The notes: generated by a model from the letters alone, not told the origin. Positions 7,864 through 17,661 are shown, counted from the first letter of the stretch. The stretch is 40,356 nucleotides of DNA from Candidatus Acetothermia bacterium (GCA_003566155.1 PXEP01000099.1:1-40356), one strand, 5' to 3'. Translations and numbers: made by a program.

Positions 7864-9336
7864 ATGGTTGAAGGCAGGCAGCTGGTTGAAAAAGTCGTTT
7901 CACTATGCAAGCGACGGGGGTTCATCTTCCAATCCAGCGAGATTTACGGCGGACTAGGGGGGTTCTGGGACTACGGCCCCTTGGGAGTGGAGCTGAAACG
8001 CAACCTTAAAGACGCCTGGTGGCAGGACATGGTTGCCCGACACGACGATACCACTGCCCCGGAGGGGCTACCCAGTCCTTATTCCATGGTTGGCCTGGAT
8101 ACGAGCATCATTATGCACCCCCAGGTATGGAAGGCATCTGGGCACTACGATCTGTTTCACGATCTTCTGGTCGATTGCAAAGCAGACGGATGCAAGGCCC
8201 GGTTCCGCGCCGATCAGCTGGACAGCAGCCACTGTCCCCTCAAGCCCAGCAAGGCACCGGGCGAGCACAGCGCCTGCCAACTCACCGAAGCGCGTGAGTT
8301 CAATCTGATGTTCAAGACGTACATCGGCGCCCTGGTCGATCCCGAATCGGAGAGCTATCTGCGGCCGGAGACAGCGCAAGGCATCTTCGTCAACTTCAAG
8401 AACGTGCTCGCCACCGCCCGCGTACGACTACCGTTCGGGATCGCGCAAATCGGGAAGAGCTTTCGCAACGAGATCACACCGCGCAACTTCACCTTCCGCT
8501 CCCGGGAGTTCGAGCAGATGGAGATCGAGTTTTTCTGCCGCCCCGGTGAATCCAGCGCATGGTACGAATACTGGCGTGATCGGCGATTTGCCTGGTATGT
8601 CGCTTTGGGATTGGACAGCAGCCGCTTGCGCCTTCGGGATCACCAATCCGACGAGCTCAGCCATTACAGCTGCGGAACTGCCGATGTTGAGTACGCGTTT
8701 CCCTTTTTGCCGGAGGGAGAGTTCGGTGAACTGGAGGGGATCGCCCACCGTGGAGATTTCGACCTGCGAAGTCACATGGAAGGGAAACTCGTGCGCGACG
8801 GCGACGAGCTGATACTCCAGCGAGATGAGAGCGGCCGTCCCCGGCATCCCGGCTCGGGGAAGGACTTGACGTACTTCGATGACGACACCGGCGAGCGCAT
8901 TGTCCCCCACGTAATCGAGCCCTCGGCGGGTGCTGATCGGGCAGCCCTGGCCTTCCTATGCGAAGCCTACAGTGAGGATGCCATCCCGGATGAAAAGGGA
9001 GTGCCACAGCCTCGGGTGGTGCTACGCCTTCATCCCCGCCTTGCTCCGGTGAAGGCCGCGGTCCTGCCACTCACCCGCAAGGAAGGAATGCCCGAGCTTG
9101 CCCAGGACTTGTACCGCACACTCAAACAGAACTGGAACGTGGCCTACGACGAGAAAGGCTCCATCGGCCGTCGCTACCGCCGCCAGGACGAGAGCGGGAC
9201 CCCAATGTGTGTCACGGTGGACCGCGAGTCATTGTCGAACGGCACGGTGACCGTTCGCGATAGGGATACGACGGAACAAGTGCGGATCCCAGCCGCTGAG
9301 CTTCACGAGCACCTGGCAGAGCGCATAAACGGCTAG
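7864..9336 (+). CDS. glyS: Glycyl-tRNA synthetase (dimeric class II type)
   Basis: CKRRGFIFQSSEIYGGLGGFWDYGPLGVELKRN, RPETAQGIFVNFKNV, GKSFRNEITPRNFTFRSREFEQMEIEFF motifs. Start ATG 7864 with GAGGAG upstream. Confidence 0.95.
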   Translation: MVEGRQLVEKVVSLCKRRGFIFQSSEIYGGLGGFWDYGPLGVELKRNLKDAWWQDMVARHDDTTAPEGLPSPYSMVGLDTSIIMHPQVWKASGHYDLFHDLLVDCKADGCKARFRADQLDSSHCPLKPSKAPGEHSACQLTEAREFNLMFKTYIGALVDPESESYLRPETAQGIFVNFKNVLATARVRLPFGIAQIGKSFRNEITPRNFTFRSREFEQMEIEFFCRPGESSAWYEYWRDRRFAWYVALGLDSSRLRLRDHQSDELSHYSCGTADVEYAFPFLPEGEFGELEGIAHRGDFDLRSHMEGKLVRDGDELILQRDESGRPRHPGSGKDLTYFDDDTGERIVPHVIEPSAGADRAALAFLCEAYSEDAIPDEKGVPQPRVVLRLHPRLAPVKAAVLPLTRKEGMPELAQDLYRTLKQNWNVAYDEKGSIGRRYRRQDESGTPMCVTVDRESLSNGTVTVRDRDTTEQVRIPAAELHEHLAERING

Positions 9337-9389
9337 CCAGACAACCGCAGTTGCGACCGGATGCGTCTCACTGGTACAGTGACGAAGTC

Positions 9390-10292
9390 ATGCAAGCGGT
9401 AATCCTTGCCGGAGGGTATGCAAAGCGGCTGTGGCCGATCACCTACGATCGACCGAAACCCCTGCTCCCGGTCGCGGGAAGACCTATTCTCGATTACATC
9501 GTAAGCCAACTGCCGGAACAACCCGCACCCATACTCTCCATCAACCGGCGGTTCGCCCCACAGTTTGAGCGCTGGGCCGCATCAAGCGCCCGTCCGATCG
9601 AACTGGCCGTCGAGGAGACCCGCGCCGAAGAGGAAAAGCTGGGCGCGGTCGGAGCCCTGGCCCACGTGATCGACAGATATCAACTGGACGACGAGCTTTT
9701 GGTAATCGGGGGAGACAACCTGTTTAGCTTCGCTGTGCAGGACTTCATCAGTGCCTTTCAGGGGCAACCGCTGGTCGCAGTATATGACCTCGGCGACCCA
9801 GAGATTGCCCGCGGCCGGTACGGAGTGGCCCTGGTGGAGAACGGTGTCATAACCGGATTTCAGGAGAAACCCGATCGCCCGGCTTCCGCCCTTGCAGCGA
9901 CCGCCTGTTACCTGTTTCCTCGCCACGTGCTACCGATGATTGATGGATTTCTGGCTCAGTCAGAGCGCGGTTGCGATGCACCTGGATACTTCCTGGAATG
10001 GCTGCGCGCCAGGGAAACTATGCACGCATATCGGTTCGCGGAAGGATGGTTCGATATCGGCGGCCGGGAAGCATACATCGCCGCCAATCTTCATTTCACC
10101 GAAGGGCGTTCATGGATTCACCCTGAGGCAACCGTCGATCAGTCTCGCCTCGAGAGAAGCATCGTGTTAGGGGATGCCTCGATTCGCAACTCGCGTCTCA
10201 CCGAATGTGTCGTCGATGAACACTCCCACCTGGAGGGCGTTGAACTAAGGGATGTCCTCGTCGGTCGGGGAACGCGAATCCGCCCCGGCTAG
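9390..10292 (+). CDS. Sugar-phosphate nucleotidyltransferase with C-terminal left-handed beta-helix
   Basis: MQAVILAGGYAKRLWPITYDRPKPLLPVAGRPILDYI signature; C-terminal hexapeptide-like repeats. Confidence 0.88.
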   Translation: MQAVILAGGYAKRLWPITYDRPKPLLPVAGRPILDYIVSQLPEQPAPILSINRRFAPQFERWAASSARPIELAVEETRAEEEKLGAVGALAHVIDRYQLDDELLVIGGDNLFSFAVQDFISAFQGQPLVAVYDLGDPEIARGRYGVALVENGVITGFQEKPDRPASALAATACYLFPRHVLPMIDGFLAQSERGCDAPGYFLEWLRARETMHAYRFAEGWFDIGGREAYIAANLHFTEGRSWIHPEATVDQSRLERSIVLGDASIRNSRLTECVVDEHSHLEGVELRDVLVGRGTRIRPG

Positions 10293-10769
10293 ACCCTCCT
10301 CCGATTCCTGAAGATCGGCCACGCTGGCCACGCCGAAGTACTGTAGGAAGATGTCCGTAACAGTGAGCCGCTTGCTGGGACCCTCTTCCTCGGCGTCCAC
10401 AAATCCCCGCCCCATGAGGTCCCGTACGTGCCCGTAGGCCCTTTGCCCCCGGATACGTACAAGCTCCGACTGCAGCAGCGGTCCCCTGAAGGCAATGACG
10501 GCCAGCGTCCTCAGAACGGGTTCGGGGATGTCCTGATGGGGGGCCAGCGGGCGTACCTTCTCGGCAAGCTCCGGTTTGACCCGCAGTACATACCCCCCCG
10601 CTTCCTGCACCAGTTCGATGCCCCGTCCTTCTTCCTCTAGGTCCTGGGCAAGGGCGTGCAGAGCGGCGCCAACTGCACCCGGATCCGCTTCCAACACCTG
10701 AGACAACCGGGCAAGCGATACGGGCCCGTCGGCCACAAACAGCGCTGCTTCAATCAGCGCCTGATCCAT
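10245..10769 (-). CDS. scpB: Segregation and condensation protein B
   Basis: ALIEAALFVADGPVSLARLSQVL, LAVIAFRGPLLQSELVRIRGQRAYGHVRDLMGRGFV, TDIFLQYFGV winged-helix motifs; adjacent to scpA and smc. Confidence 0.92.
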   Translation of the reverse strand: MDQALIEAALFVADGPVSLARLSQVLEADPGAVGAALHALAQDLEEEGRGIELVQEAGGYVLRVKPELAEKVRPLAPHQDIPEPVLRTLAVIAFRGPLLQSELVRIRGQRAYGHVRDLMGRGFVDAEEEGPSKRLTVTDIFLQYFGVASVADLQESEEGLAGADSRSPTDEDIP

Positions 10770-11463
10770 CCTCCACAACCTCGATCAGCACTTCCCCCAT
10801 GAAGTCCTGTTGGTAGACGCGCACCGCACCCTGAGCATCCAGGTGCAGAAGTTCCATGAACCGCGCTACCTCCTCCCGCCGATCACGCTTGTCAACCAGC
10901 CGACGGAAGGCCACCACCCGTTCTCCGTTCACCATAGCCGCAAGCCGCCGCAACAACCTCACAGCCCTCTTGGTGAAGGGCTCCCTCTCCAGATCTACCC
11001 CCATGTATTCCCAGTCGGCCTCCACCATGTTGGGCTTCTGCCTGCGATGAGTGGGCCTCAACGCTGCCCATAGTGCTCTTTTCAAGTCCCGCACGGTGGA
11101 ACGCCCTTCGCACCGGCGCACGATCGGCAGACGCAGTTCGGGGGCTATATAGACATCCTGCTCGAAATCCGCGTCCTCGTTTACCTCGTCCACAACCTCC
11201 TCCAACGTGGGCCCGTGACCGTTGCCGTCGTCCTCCCGAACCCAGTCGGACTTCATCCTCAGCAGAACCGAGCCGGCTAGCACCATCCGCCCCGGAACCT
11301 CCAACTCCAGCGCGGCGAACGTCGCCATGTGTTCCCGGAATCTGCGCACCAGCTCCACCAAGTCAACCGCCCAGGGATCAAGTCCCTCGGCCATCCGGCG
11401 CAGCACAGTGTCCCAATCGCCGCGCGCCAGCTCCAACGGTTCCAGCAGCCTGAGCTCACTCAC
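10750..11463 (-). CDS. scpA: Segregation and condensation protein A
   Basis: Helical N-terminal region followed by kleisin winged-helix C-terminus (VVAFRRLVDKRDRREEVARFMELLHLDAQGAVRVYQQDFMGEVLIEVV). GTG start overlaps the smc stop. Confidence 0.85.
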   Translation of the reverse strand: MSELRLLEPLELARGDWDTVLRRMAEGLDPWAVDLVELVRRFREHMATFAALELEVPGRMVLAGSVLLRMKSDWVREDDGNGHGPTLEEVVDEVNEDADFEQDVYIAPELRLPIVRRCEGRSTVRDLKRALWAALRPTHRRQKPNMVEADWEYMGVDLEREPFTKRAVRLLRRLAAMVNGERVVAFRRLVDKRDRREEVARFMELLHLDAQGAVRVYQQDFMGEVLIEVVEDGSGAD

Positions 11464-13930
11464 TTCCCACCAACTCCAACGCCACCACCTCTGAAGCACC
11501 ATCGTGCATTGTGACCCCGTACAGTCGATCCGCGTAGCGCACAACCTCTTCGTTATGGGAGATCACAATTACTTGGGCCTCTGCAGCGAACTCTTTCAGA
11601 AGTCGTGCCAGTCGCTCTGAATTGGCCTGATCCAACGCCGCATCCACCTCATCCAACAGATAAAACGGTGCCGGGCGGCCGGCAGCCAAAGACAGCACAA
11701 AAGCGATCGCCACCAATGTCTTCTCGCCGCCGGACAAAGCATCCAACAGGCGGGGCTCCTTCGCAGGCGGGCGCGCCTTGATCAGAAGTCCCGAGTCGAT
11801 GTTCCCCGGCTCAGCCAACGCCAGCTCTGCCTCTCCTCCGCCGAACAGCCGATTGAACAGCCGGGCTAGTTCCGCCGACACCGCCTCCATCACCGAGAAG
11901 AACCGTTCTTTCTTCTTAGCTTCCACCTCGCCGATGAAGCGTTCGATCTCCTGCTTCTCGCGTTCCAGTGTTTGCACCCGCTCTTTGAACTGCTGGAACT
12001 CATTCAAGAAAGCGTCGTACTCGTCGATCGCCCTCAGGTTCACCGCCCCGAGTTCAGCTATACGCCGCTCAGCTTGTTGCAGCCGGCTGTGCAACACCTC
12101 GAGGCTTCCCTCCTCGGCGCCCCCTTCCGGCGGGGATACCTCACCCAAGGCCGATATTTCTCCGTTCATTTCTGCGAGTTCTCTCTCCCTACGGGAAAGC
12201 GTCCCCCGGACCTTCTCCAACGACAGGTAGGCCTGCTTCCGTCGTTCGCGCAGCTGCCCCAGCTCGGATTCTTCTTCCGCCCGCGAAGCCTTGTTGCGCG
12301 CCTCCTGGGCGCTGTGCTGTTGCAGTTGCGCTTCAGCACTGGTCAGCTCGCCGGAAACACGTTGTATCTCCGAGCGCGCTCGCTGTAGTTCCGCCTGCAT
12401 CTTCTCTATGCGCGACTTGTACTGACCCAGATCAGGGCTGCGCTGCTTTCCTCGGGCAGCTCCACCCACGATAGCCCCACCACGCTCCAACAGATCGCCG
12501 CCCAACGTGACGACCCGCACACCCTGCAGGTCCCGTACACAATCCAAACTCTCCGCTATCACCGTGTCTGTCAGCGCGTAAGCGACAGCGGGCTTCACAT
12601 GCTCGGGGTATTCCACCAGTTCCACAGCAAGTCCGAGCACGCCGGGAAGCTTGAGCGCATTGCGGGCACGGCTGGAGACAGTCGGTGGAGACAGCTTATC
12701 CAACGGAAGGAACCGTGCCCGGCCCAAGTTGTTCTCCTTCAGGAAGTCGACGCACTCCAGCGCCACATCCCGCGTGGTCACCACAAGGTCGTGGACATGC
12801 CCCCCGAGGGCCGTTTCCAGAGCGCTCCCAACATCACGACGCGGGCGAATCAAGGAACCCACAGTGCCTAGAACCCCATCCCAACCGCGCTTGATTAGGG
12901 CATCCACCGCCTCCGGAACCCGCTTGTTCCCACCTGTCCACTGGTTCAACTGCTTCAGTGTGTCCTGCAACGAGGATAGTTCGCGCTCGACCGACCGGGC
13001 TTCCGCTTCCTTCGCCGACAGTTCGCCCCGCAACCGTTCCACCTTCCGCACCAGCTCCACGCCCGTGTCGTCAGTTTCAGAAGGCCCCTGTGACAGGGTA
13101 CGTTCCTTGGCTTCCACCTCCCGATCCAAGCGATCGACCTCGGCCTCGAGCTCACGCACCTCTTCTTGAGCGCGATCCCGCTGGGCCTGGGCCTTATCCC
13201 GCGAAGCGCATAGCGTCTCCCAGCGCCGCCAGCGCAGGGTAGCGGCAAGTTTGTCCCGCTGCTCCGTTAGCGAACGGTATTCCAAAGCGGTTTGGCGTTC
13301 GCGGTGCAGTACTGCCAAGCGCTGTCGTCTTTCCGCGAGGATGATGCGGCTGGTGTTGAGCCGTTCTTTCACCTGCCCCAGCTCCTCAATCGCCTTGGTC
13401 TTCCGCTCTTCGTAGGCCGCCACTCCCGCAACTTCATCCAGGATCTCCCGTCGTCTCTTGGGCGAGCGCTCCAACACGTCCACAACCATGCCCTGTTCCA
13501 CAATGTGGTGTCCATCTGGTTCTATGCTTAGCGCGCCCAACACGTTGTTCACGGAGCGGGCGGGAGCAACCTTCCCCTGAAGTCGGTAAGTGGAACCGGT
13601 TCGCGAAATCCGCCGGCTTAACACTAGTTCCTGTCCACCCTGGGGCAGAAAGTCCTCCAATTCGGCCCCTTCGGTGTTAAGGGTGACCTCCACATCGGCC
13701 TCCCCCACTGGATCGCCCGCTGGCGGAGCGTGCAATAGCTGTTCCATCCTCTCCGCCCGAAGCGAGCGTGAGCGCCGTCCCATGACAAACGTCAGCGCAT
13801 CGAAAATATTGCTCTTGCCCGTTCCGTTCTCCCCGATTATGGCGGTAAATCCTGGGTGAAATGGCACAACCGTCGGGCGGCGGAAAGACTTGAACCCGCT
13901 TACGCTCAGCCGCTTGACGCTACCGCTCAT
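11456..13930 (-). CDS. smc: Chromosome segregation SMC protein, short-armed
   Basis: FKSFRRP, Walker A GENGTGKSN, SMC hinge (GVLGTVGSLIRP...VVTLGGDLLERGGAIVGG), signature LSGGEKTLVAIAF, Walker B FYLLDEVDAALD. 824 aa from ATG 13930. Confidence 0.93.
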   Translation of the reverse strand: MSGSVKRLSVSGFKSFRRPTVVPFHPGFTAIIGENGTGKSNIFDALTFVMGRRSRSLRAERMEQLLHAPPAGDPVGEADVEVTLNTEGAELEDFLPQGGQELVLSRRISRTGSTYRLQGKVAPARSVNNVLGALSIEPDGHHIVEQGMVVDVLERSPKRRREILDEVAGVAAYEERKTKAIEELGQVKERLNTSRIILAERRQRLAVLHRERQTALEYRSLTEQRDKLAATLRWRRWETLCASRDKAQAQRDRAQEEVRELEAEVDRLDREVEAKERTLSQGPSETDDTGVELVRKVERLRGELSAKEAEARSVERELSSLQDTLKQLNQWTGGNKRVPEAVDALIKRGWDGVLGTVGSLIRPRRDVGSALETALGGHVHDLVVTTRDVALECVDFLKENNLGRARFLPLDKLSPPTVSSRARNALKLPGVLGLAVELVEYPEHVKPAVAYALTDTVIAESLDCVRDLQGVRVVTLGGDLLERGGAIVGGAARGKQRSPDLGQYKSRIEKMQAELQRARSEIQRVSGELTSAEAQLQQHSAQEARNKASRAEEESELGQLRERRKQAYLSLEKVRGTLSRRERELAEMNGEISALGEVSPPEGGAEEGSLEVLHSRLQQAERRIAELGAVNLRAIDEYDAFLNEFQQFKERVQTLEREKQEIERFIGEVEAKKKERFFSVMEAVSAELARLFNRLFGGGEAELALAEPGNIDSGLLIKARPPAKEPRLLDALSGGEKTLVAIAFVLSLAAGRPAPFYLLDEVDAALDQANSERLARLLKEFAAEAQVIVISHNEEVVRYADRLYGVTMHDGASEVVALELVGSE

Positions 13931-14172
13931 ACGAGGGAGTCGAACAGTTCCAGCATGACCACTCGCCGGCGGGGCTTGCTGGGCATCTCCCACACAGCAC
14001 CCCCACCCAGCAACGACTCCACCTTATGCCGATTGTAGTCGTTGGGGGTTGCCTCCCCGGCCTCCCACCGCATCACCGTAGGGATGGACACCCCCAAATA
14101 CCCGGCCACAGCCCGTTTGCTAAGACCATGCTCAAGACGATACCTCCTAAGAGCAGGACCTAGACTATCCAT
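13927..14172 (-). CDS. Small XRE-family helix-turn-helix protein (81 aa)
   Basis: MDSLGPALRRYRLEHGLSKRAVAGYLGVSIPTVMRWEAGEATP is a classic Cro/CI HTH. ATGA overlap with the smc start. Confidence 0.82.
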   Translation of the reverse strand: MDSLGPALRRYRLEHGLSKRAVAGYLGVSIPTVMRWEAGEATPNDYNRHKVESLLGGGAVWEMPSKPRRRVVMLELFDSLV

Positions 14173-14224
14173 CCGCCCCCCTTCGGTTCGTGTAACGAAT
14201 ATAACATCTGCTACGCATAGCGGC

Positions 14225-14256
14225 AAAAAGCAGGGCGCGGTTTGACCGCGCCCTGC
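14225..14256 (-). terminator. Intrinsic terminator downstream of the coiled-coil gene
   Basis: Minus strand GCAGGGCGCGGT-caa-ACCGCGCCCTGC-TTTTT: perfect 12-bp stem and T5. Confidence 0.85.
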
Positions 14257-14266
14257 CATCACTGTC

Positions 14267-15217
14267 CTAGTTCAGCAGTGTCAAGACCAGTGCTGCTCCA
14301 CCGAGCAACAGTCCTATGATTCCAAGCACCTGGGCTGTGCCCAGCGCATCCCTGAGGGCCGGCACGTCTAGCTCTTCCACCATGCCCTCCAGATCATCTA
14401 CCCGGCTTTCCTGAGTTCCCATGCGGCCTTCGAGATCCCCGATGGCCTTGTCGTGGGCAGAAAGCCTCTCGCTGAATCCGCCCAGTGTAGCTTCCACGCC
14501 TTCGATCTTCTTACGGTTGTTATCGATCTTGATCTGCAACGCTTGAGCGGACTGCTCCAGACCCAACACCCGCCGATGTAGCGAACCCAGGTCCATGTCC
14601 TCCAGCTCAGTGATCCGCTTCTCGTGATCCGAAACCTGTGCGGACAACTGGGAGAAGTCTTCCTTCAGCTCAGTCAGCTGAGTGATCAGCCGACGCATTT
14701 CCTGCTCCACTGCCTGAATCTCGGCGGACAGTTCCGCTTCCAGCTTCTCGATACCGTCGCTGAGTCCAACCTCCAGCTCGGAGATGTCGTACTCGACGCT
14801 GTCTAACCGCTTGTCGAGTCGTTCTATCTGGCGGTCAACTGTGCGCCGCAGTTCGGTCACGGTGCTCCTAAGATCCCCCAAACGCCTATCAAGGTCATGG
14901 ACCTTATCCTGCAACCCCGGCACCTCAGCGCACACCTCAGCCAGCGAGGACAGTTCTTTCTCCAAGCGGCGCAGTTTCACGGATAGTTCGTCATAGCGCG
15001 CTCTCAAGTCCTGGTCAACAGCGTTAAGCGCGGCCACGGCATCCTTCATCTCGGTGATCAACTCCGCGAAGAAGGCAGTCACCTCACCAAAAGCTCGTTC
15101 CATATCGGCGATCTCTTGTTCCGCCGGAGGCAGCTGTACGCCCGAACCGTAGCCGGACAGGGCGCCACCCCCTAACAGGATCACCCCCACCATCAACCAA
15201 CCTATTGTTCGCCTCAT
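14267..15217 (-). CDS. Exported long coiled-coil protein with C-terminal transmembrane segment
   Basis: N-terminal MRRTIGWLMVGVILLGGGALSG signal-like segment, about 250 residues of heptad-like charged/hydrophobic repeats, C-terminal VLGIIGLLLGGAALVLTLLN. Confidence 0.8.
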   Translation of the reverse strand: MRRTIGWLMVGVILLGGGALSGYGSGVQLPPAEQEIADMERAFGEVTAFFAELITEMKDAVAALNAVDQDLRARYDELSVKLRRLEKELSSLAEVCAEVPGLQDKVHDLDRRLGDLRSTVTELRRTVDRQIERLDKRLDSVEYDISELEVGLSDGIEKLEAELSAEIQAVEQEMRRLITQLTELKEDFSQLSAQVSDHEKRITELEDMDLGSLHRRVLGLEQSAQALQIKIDNNRKKIEGVEATLGGFSERLSAHDKAIGDLEGRMGTQESRVDDLEGMVEELDVPALRDALGTAQVLGIIGLLLGGAALVLTLLN

Positions 15218-15401
15218 CACCTGAACCCCTCCTTTTCCGGCGTTCGGACGCCCCAAGGTAGCCTGTGTCACGTTCAGCCACACGGCCCTCTGGGCATCCT
15301 GTAATGCCGGTTTGTCGCCACACGATCAGACAAGTGTCCGCTCGTCACGCGCTGCAGCTGCTATTCGAGGAGAAGAGAACTGCATCCCGCACCCATGTTG
15401 C

Positions 15402-15430
15402 TTGAGGCTCCCCTTAGGGATGGGTAAAGT
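15402..15430 (+). promoter_or_regulatory. Candidate promoter for the membrane pyrophosphatase gene
   Basis: TTGAGG, 17-bp spacer, TAAAGT; GGAAGGAGG SD then ATG at 15466. Confidence 0.4.
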
Positions 15431-15465
15431 ACGCCCGGTTTCTGACTTTCAGGAAGGAGGAGATT

Positions 15466-17652
15466 ATGGGTGTGTTCGTAGGCGTTGCGGGGCTGGTGGC
15501 TATGGCCGCCGTATTGTGGGCGGCATACTCCACCTGGTCGGTCGTGCGCCATTCCCAAGGGACAGATCGGATGAAGGAGATTCAACATTACATCCGGGAC
15601 GGGGCGTACGCCTTCATGCTGGAGGAGGCCCGAGTGATGGCCATCTCCATGCTGATCGTAGGCGGTGTGCTCGGGATCCTGTTCTACTGGGAAGTGATGG
15701 TGGCGTTCTGGATCGGATCTATCTTGTCCATGGCCGCCGGGTTCGTGGGGATGAACGCGGCTACGCTGGCCAACGGTCGGACGACCGAGGCGGCCCGATC
15801 CTCATTCAAGAAGGCGCTGAACGTAGCGTTTTCCGGGGGGACGGCCATGGGGATGGGCGTAGCCGGTCTCGCGTTGGGCGGTCTGGCCCTGGTGATCTGG
15901 CTGTTCCGGGGGGATTTCGCCCCCGAGACCATCGGCATCGAAACGAAGACCATCCTCGGCATCCCCGGGGCTGATGTGAACTTCATCAAGGCTGCGATCA
16001 TCGTGTCGGCGTATTCGGCCGGCGCCTCGCTGGTGGCTCTGTTCGACCGTGTTGGCGGCGGCATCTACACAAAGGCTGCCGATATGGCAGCGGACATGGT
16101 AGGAAAGGTGGAGCTTCAGCTGCCCGAGGACGATCCGCGCAACCCAGCTACTATTGCCGACAACGTCGGGGACAACGTGGGCGACGTGGGCGGACTGGGG
16201 GCCGACCTGTTGGAGTCGTTCATCGCCTCCATCATCTCGGTGGCCATCATCGGGATGTACCTGTACGTTGGTGACATCGGTGAAGGTGAGGGAATACGCC
16301 AACTGATCGCCCGCTACGGAGTCGACATCCAAGAGATTACCAGCTACTGGTGGATGCTGTTGATGCCAATGCTGTATGTGTCGGGAGGAATTGTCTCCAC
16401 GTTGATAGCGTTCGCCTACATCCGCCTGTCGCGAGCCCAGGAGAACATGCAGCCCGTACTGATGAACGGCACCCGCATCGCAGCGGTGCTCACTGTCGGG
16501 CTGGCCGCCCTTACCACATGGCTTTCGCCGACCAACTTCGTGCCCTTCTGGTGCATGCTGCTCGGTGTAGCCAGCGGAATAGGGATCGGGTTCGTATCAG
16601 AGTACTTCACATCCTCGAGTTACAAACCCACACAGCAGCTGGCCGAATCCTATCAGTCGGGGGCGGCCGTGGGCGTAACCGAAGGGATGGCGGTCGGGAT
16701 GATGTCCTCGTTGTGGCCGTGTCTCATCATCGGCGCAGCCATGGTCATCACCTACCAAGTCGGAGGGCTCCTGGGGACCGCGTTCGGGGCGCTGGGCATG
16801 CTTTCGTTCGTGGGAATGACCGTATCGGTCGACTCCTACGGACCAATCGCCGACAATGCCTCGGGGATCGCCACGATGAGCGAACTTGATCCGTCGGTTC
16901 GTGAACGGACCGACGCTCTGGACGCCATCGGGAACACCACCGCTGCCATCGGCAAGGGCTTTGCCATCGGGTCGGCCGCGTTCGCGGCGCTTGCTCTCAT
17001 CGCGGCTTACCTGTGGTCGGCCGTAGGCGCTGCCGTAGACGTTACCGTCCCGAATATCCCTCTCATTGGCCGAACGGTAGATCACCATGAGGTAGGTTCT
17101 TTGGTGTTGGCAGGGATGATCGTTGGGGGGATGGTTACCTATGTGTTCTCCTCCCTCTTGATTCGGTCCGTGTCCCGCACGGCCAACCTAATGGTGCAGG
17201 AAATCCGGCGGCAGTTCCGGGAAAACCCGGACATCATGGAAGGGAAGACCACCCCGGACTACAAGCGATGTATCACCATCACCGCCTCGGGTGCGACCCG
17301 GCAGATGGTCAAGCCGTCCGCACTCGCCTTGGGAACACCGCTTGTCGTAGGGTTGATTTTTGGCCGGTTTGCGCTGGCCGGTTTTTTGGTCGGAGCCCTG
17401 ATCTCGGCCGTGGTCCTGGCCATCTACTGCGCCAACGCGGGCGGGGCGATGGACAATGCAAAGAAGTACGTCGAAGAGGGGCATTTCGGGGGCAAAAACT
17501 CCGAGGCCCATGCAGCCGGAGTAACAGCGGATACAGTGGGCGATCCGCTTAAGGATACAGTGGGCCCAAGCCTGGACATCCTCATCAAGCTTATGTCCGT
17601 GGTTTCCCTTTTGTTTGCCTCACTGTTCCCGTTATCGCCGTTTTTCATGTAG
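15466..17652 (+). CDS. hppA: Membrane-bound ion-pumping pyrophosphatase (GNTTAA variant suggests K+-dependent; H+ or Na+ coupling not resolved)
   Basis: GGGIYTKAADMAADMVGKVE, PEDDPRNPATIADNVGDNVGDVGGLGADLLES, GNTTAAIGKGFAIGSA motifs; multi-pass hydrophobic profile. Confidence 0.95.
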   Translation: MGVFVGVAGLVAMAAVLWAAYSTWSVVRHSQGTDRMKEIQHYIRDGAYAFMLEEARVMAISMLIVGGVLGILFYWEVMVAFWIGSILSMAAGFVGMNAATLANGRTTEAARSSFKKALNVAFSGGTAMGMGVAGLALGGLALVIWLFRGDFAPETIGIETKTILGIPGADVNFIKAAIIVSAYSAGASLVALFDRVGGGIYTKAADMAADMVGKVELQLPEDDPRNPATIADNVGDNVGDVGGLGADLLESFIASIISVAIIGMYLYVGDIGEGEGIRQLIARYGVDIQEITSYWWMLLMPMLYVSGGIVSTLIAFAYIRLSRAQENMQPVLMNGTRIAAVLTVGLAALTTWLSPTNFVPFWCMLLGVASGIGIGFVSEYFTSSSYKPTQQLAESYQSGAAVGVTEGMAVGMMSSLWPCLIIGAAMVITYQVGGLLGTAFGALGMLSFVGMTVSVDSYGPIADNASGIATMSELDPSVRERTDALDAIGNTTAAIGKGFAIGSAAFAALALIAAYLWSAVGAAVDVTVPNIPLIGRTVDHHEVGSLVLAGMIVGGMVTYVFSSLLIRSVSRTANLMVQEIRRQFRENPDIMEGKTTPDYKRCITITASGATRQMVKPSALALGTPLVVGLIFGRFALAGFLVGALISAVVLAIYCANAGGAMDNAKKYVEEGHFGGKNSEAHAAGVTADTVGDPLKDTVGPSLDILIKLMSVVSLLFASLFPLSPFFM

Positions 17653-17661
17653 CAGAGCAGA

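Noticed and set aside
15466-17652. Assigning Na+ versus H+ pumping to the pyrophosphatase
   Set aside because: The GNTTAA motif supports K+ dependence, but the coupling ion cannot be read safely by eye from the DLLESF variant.
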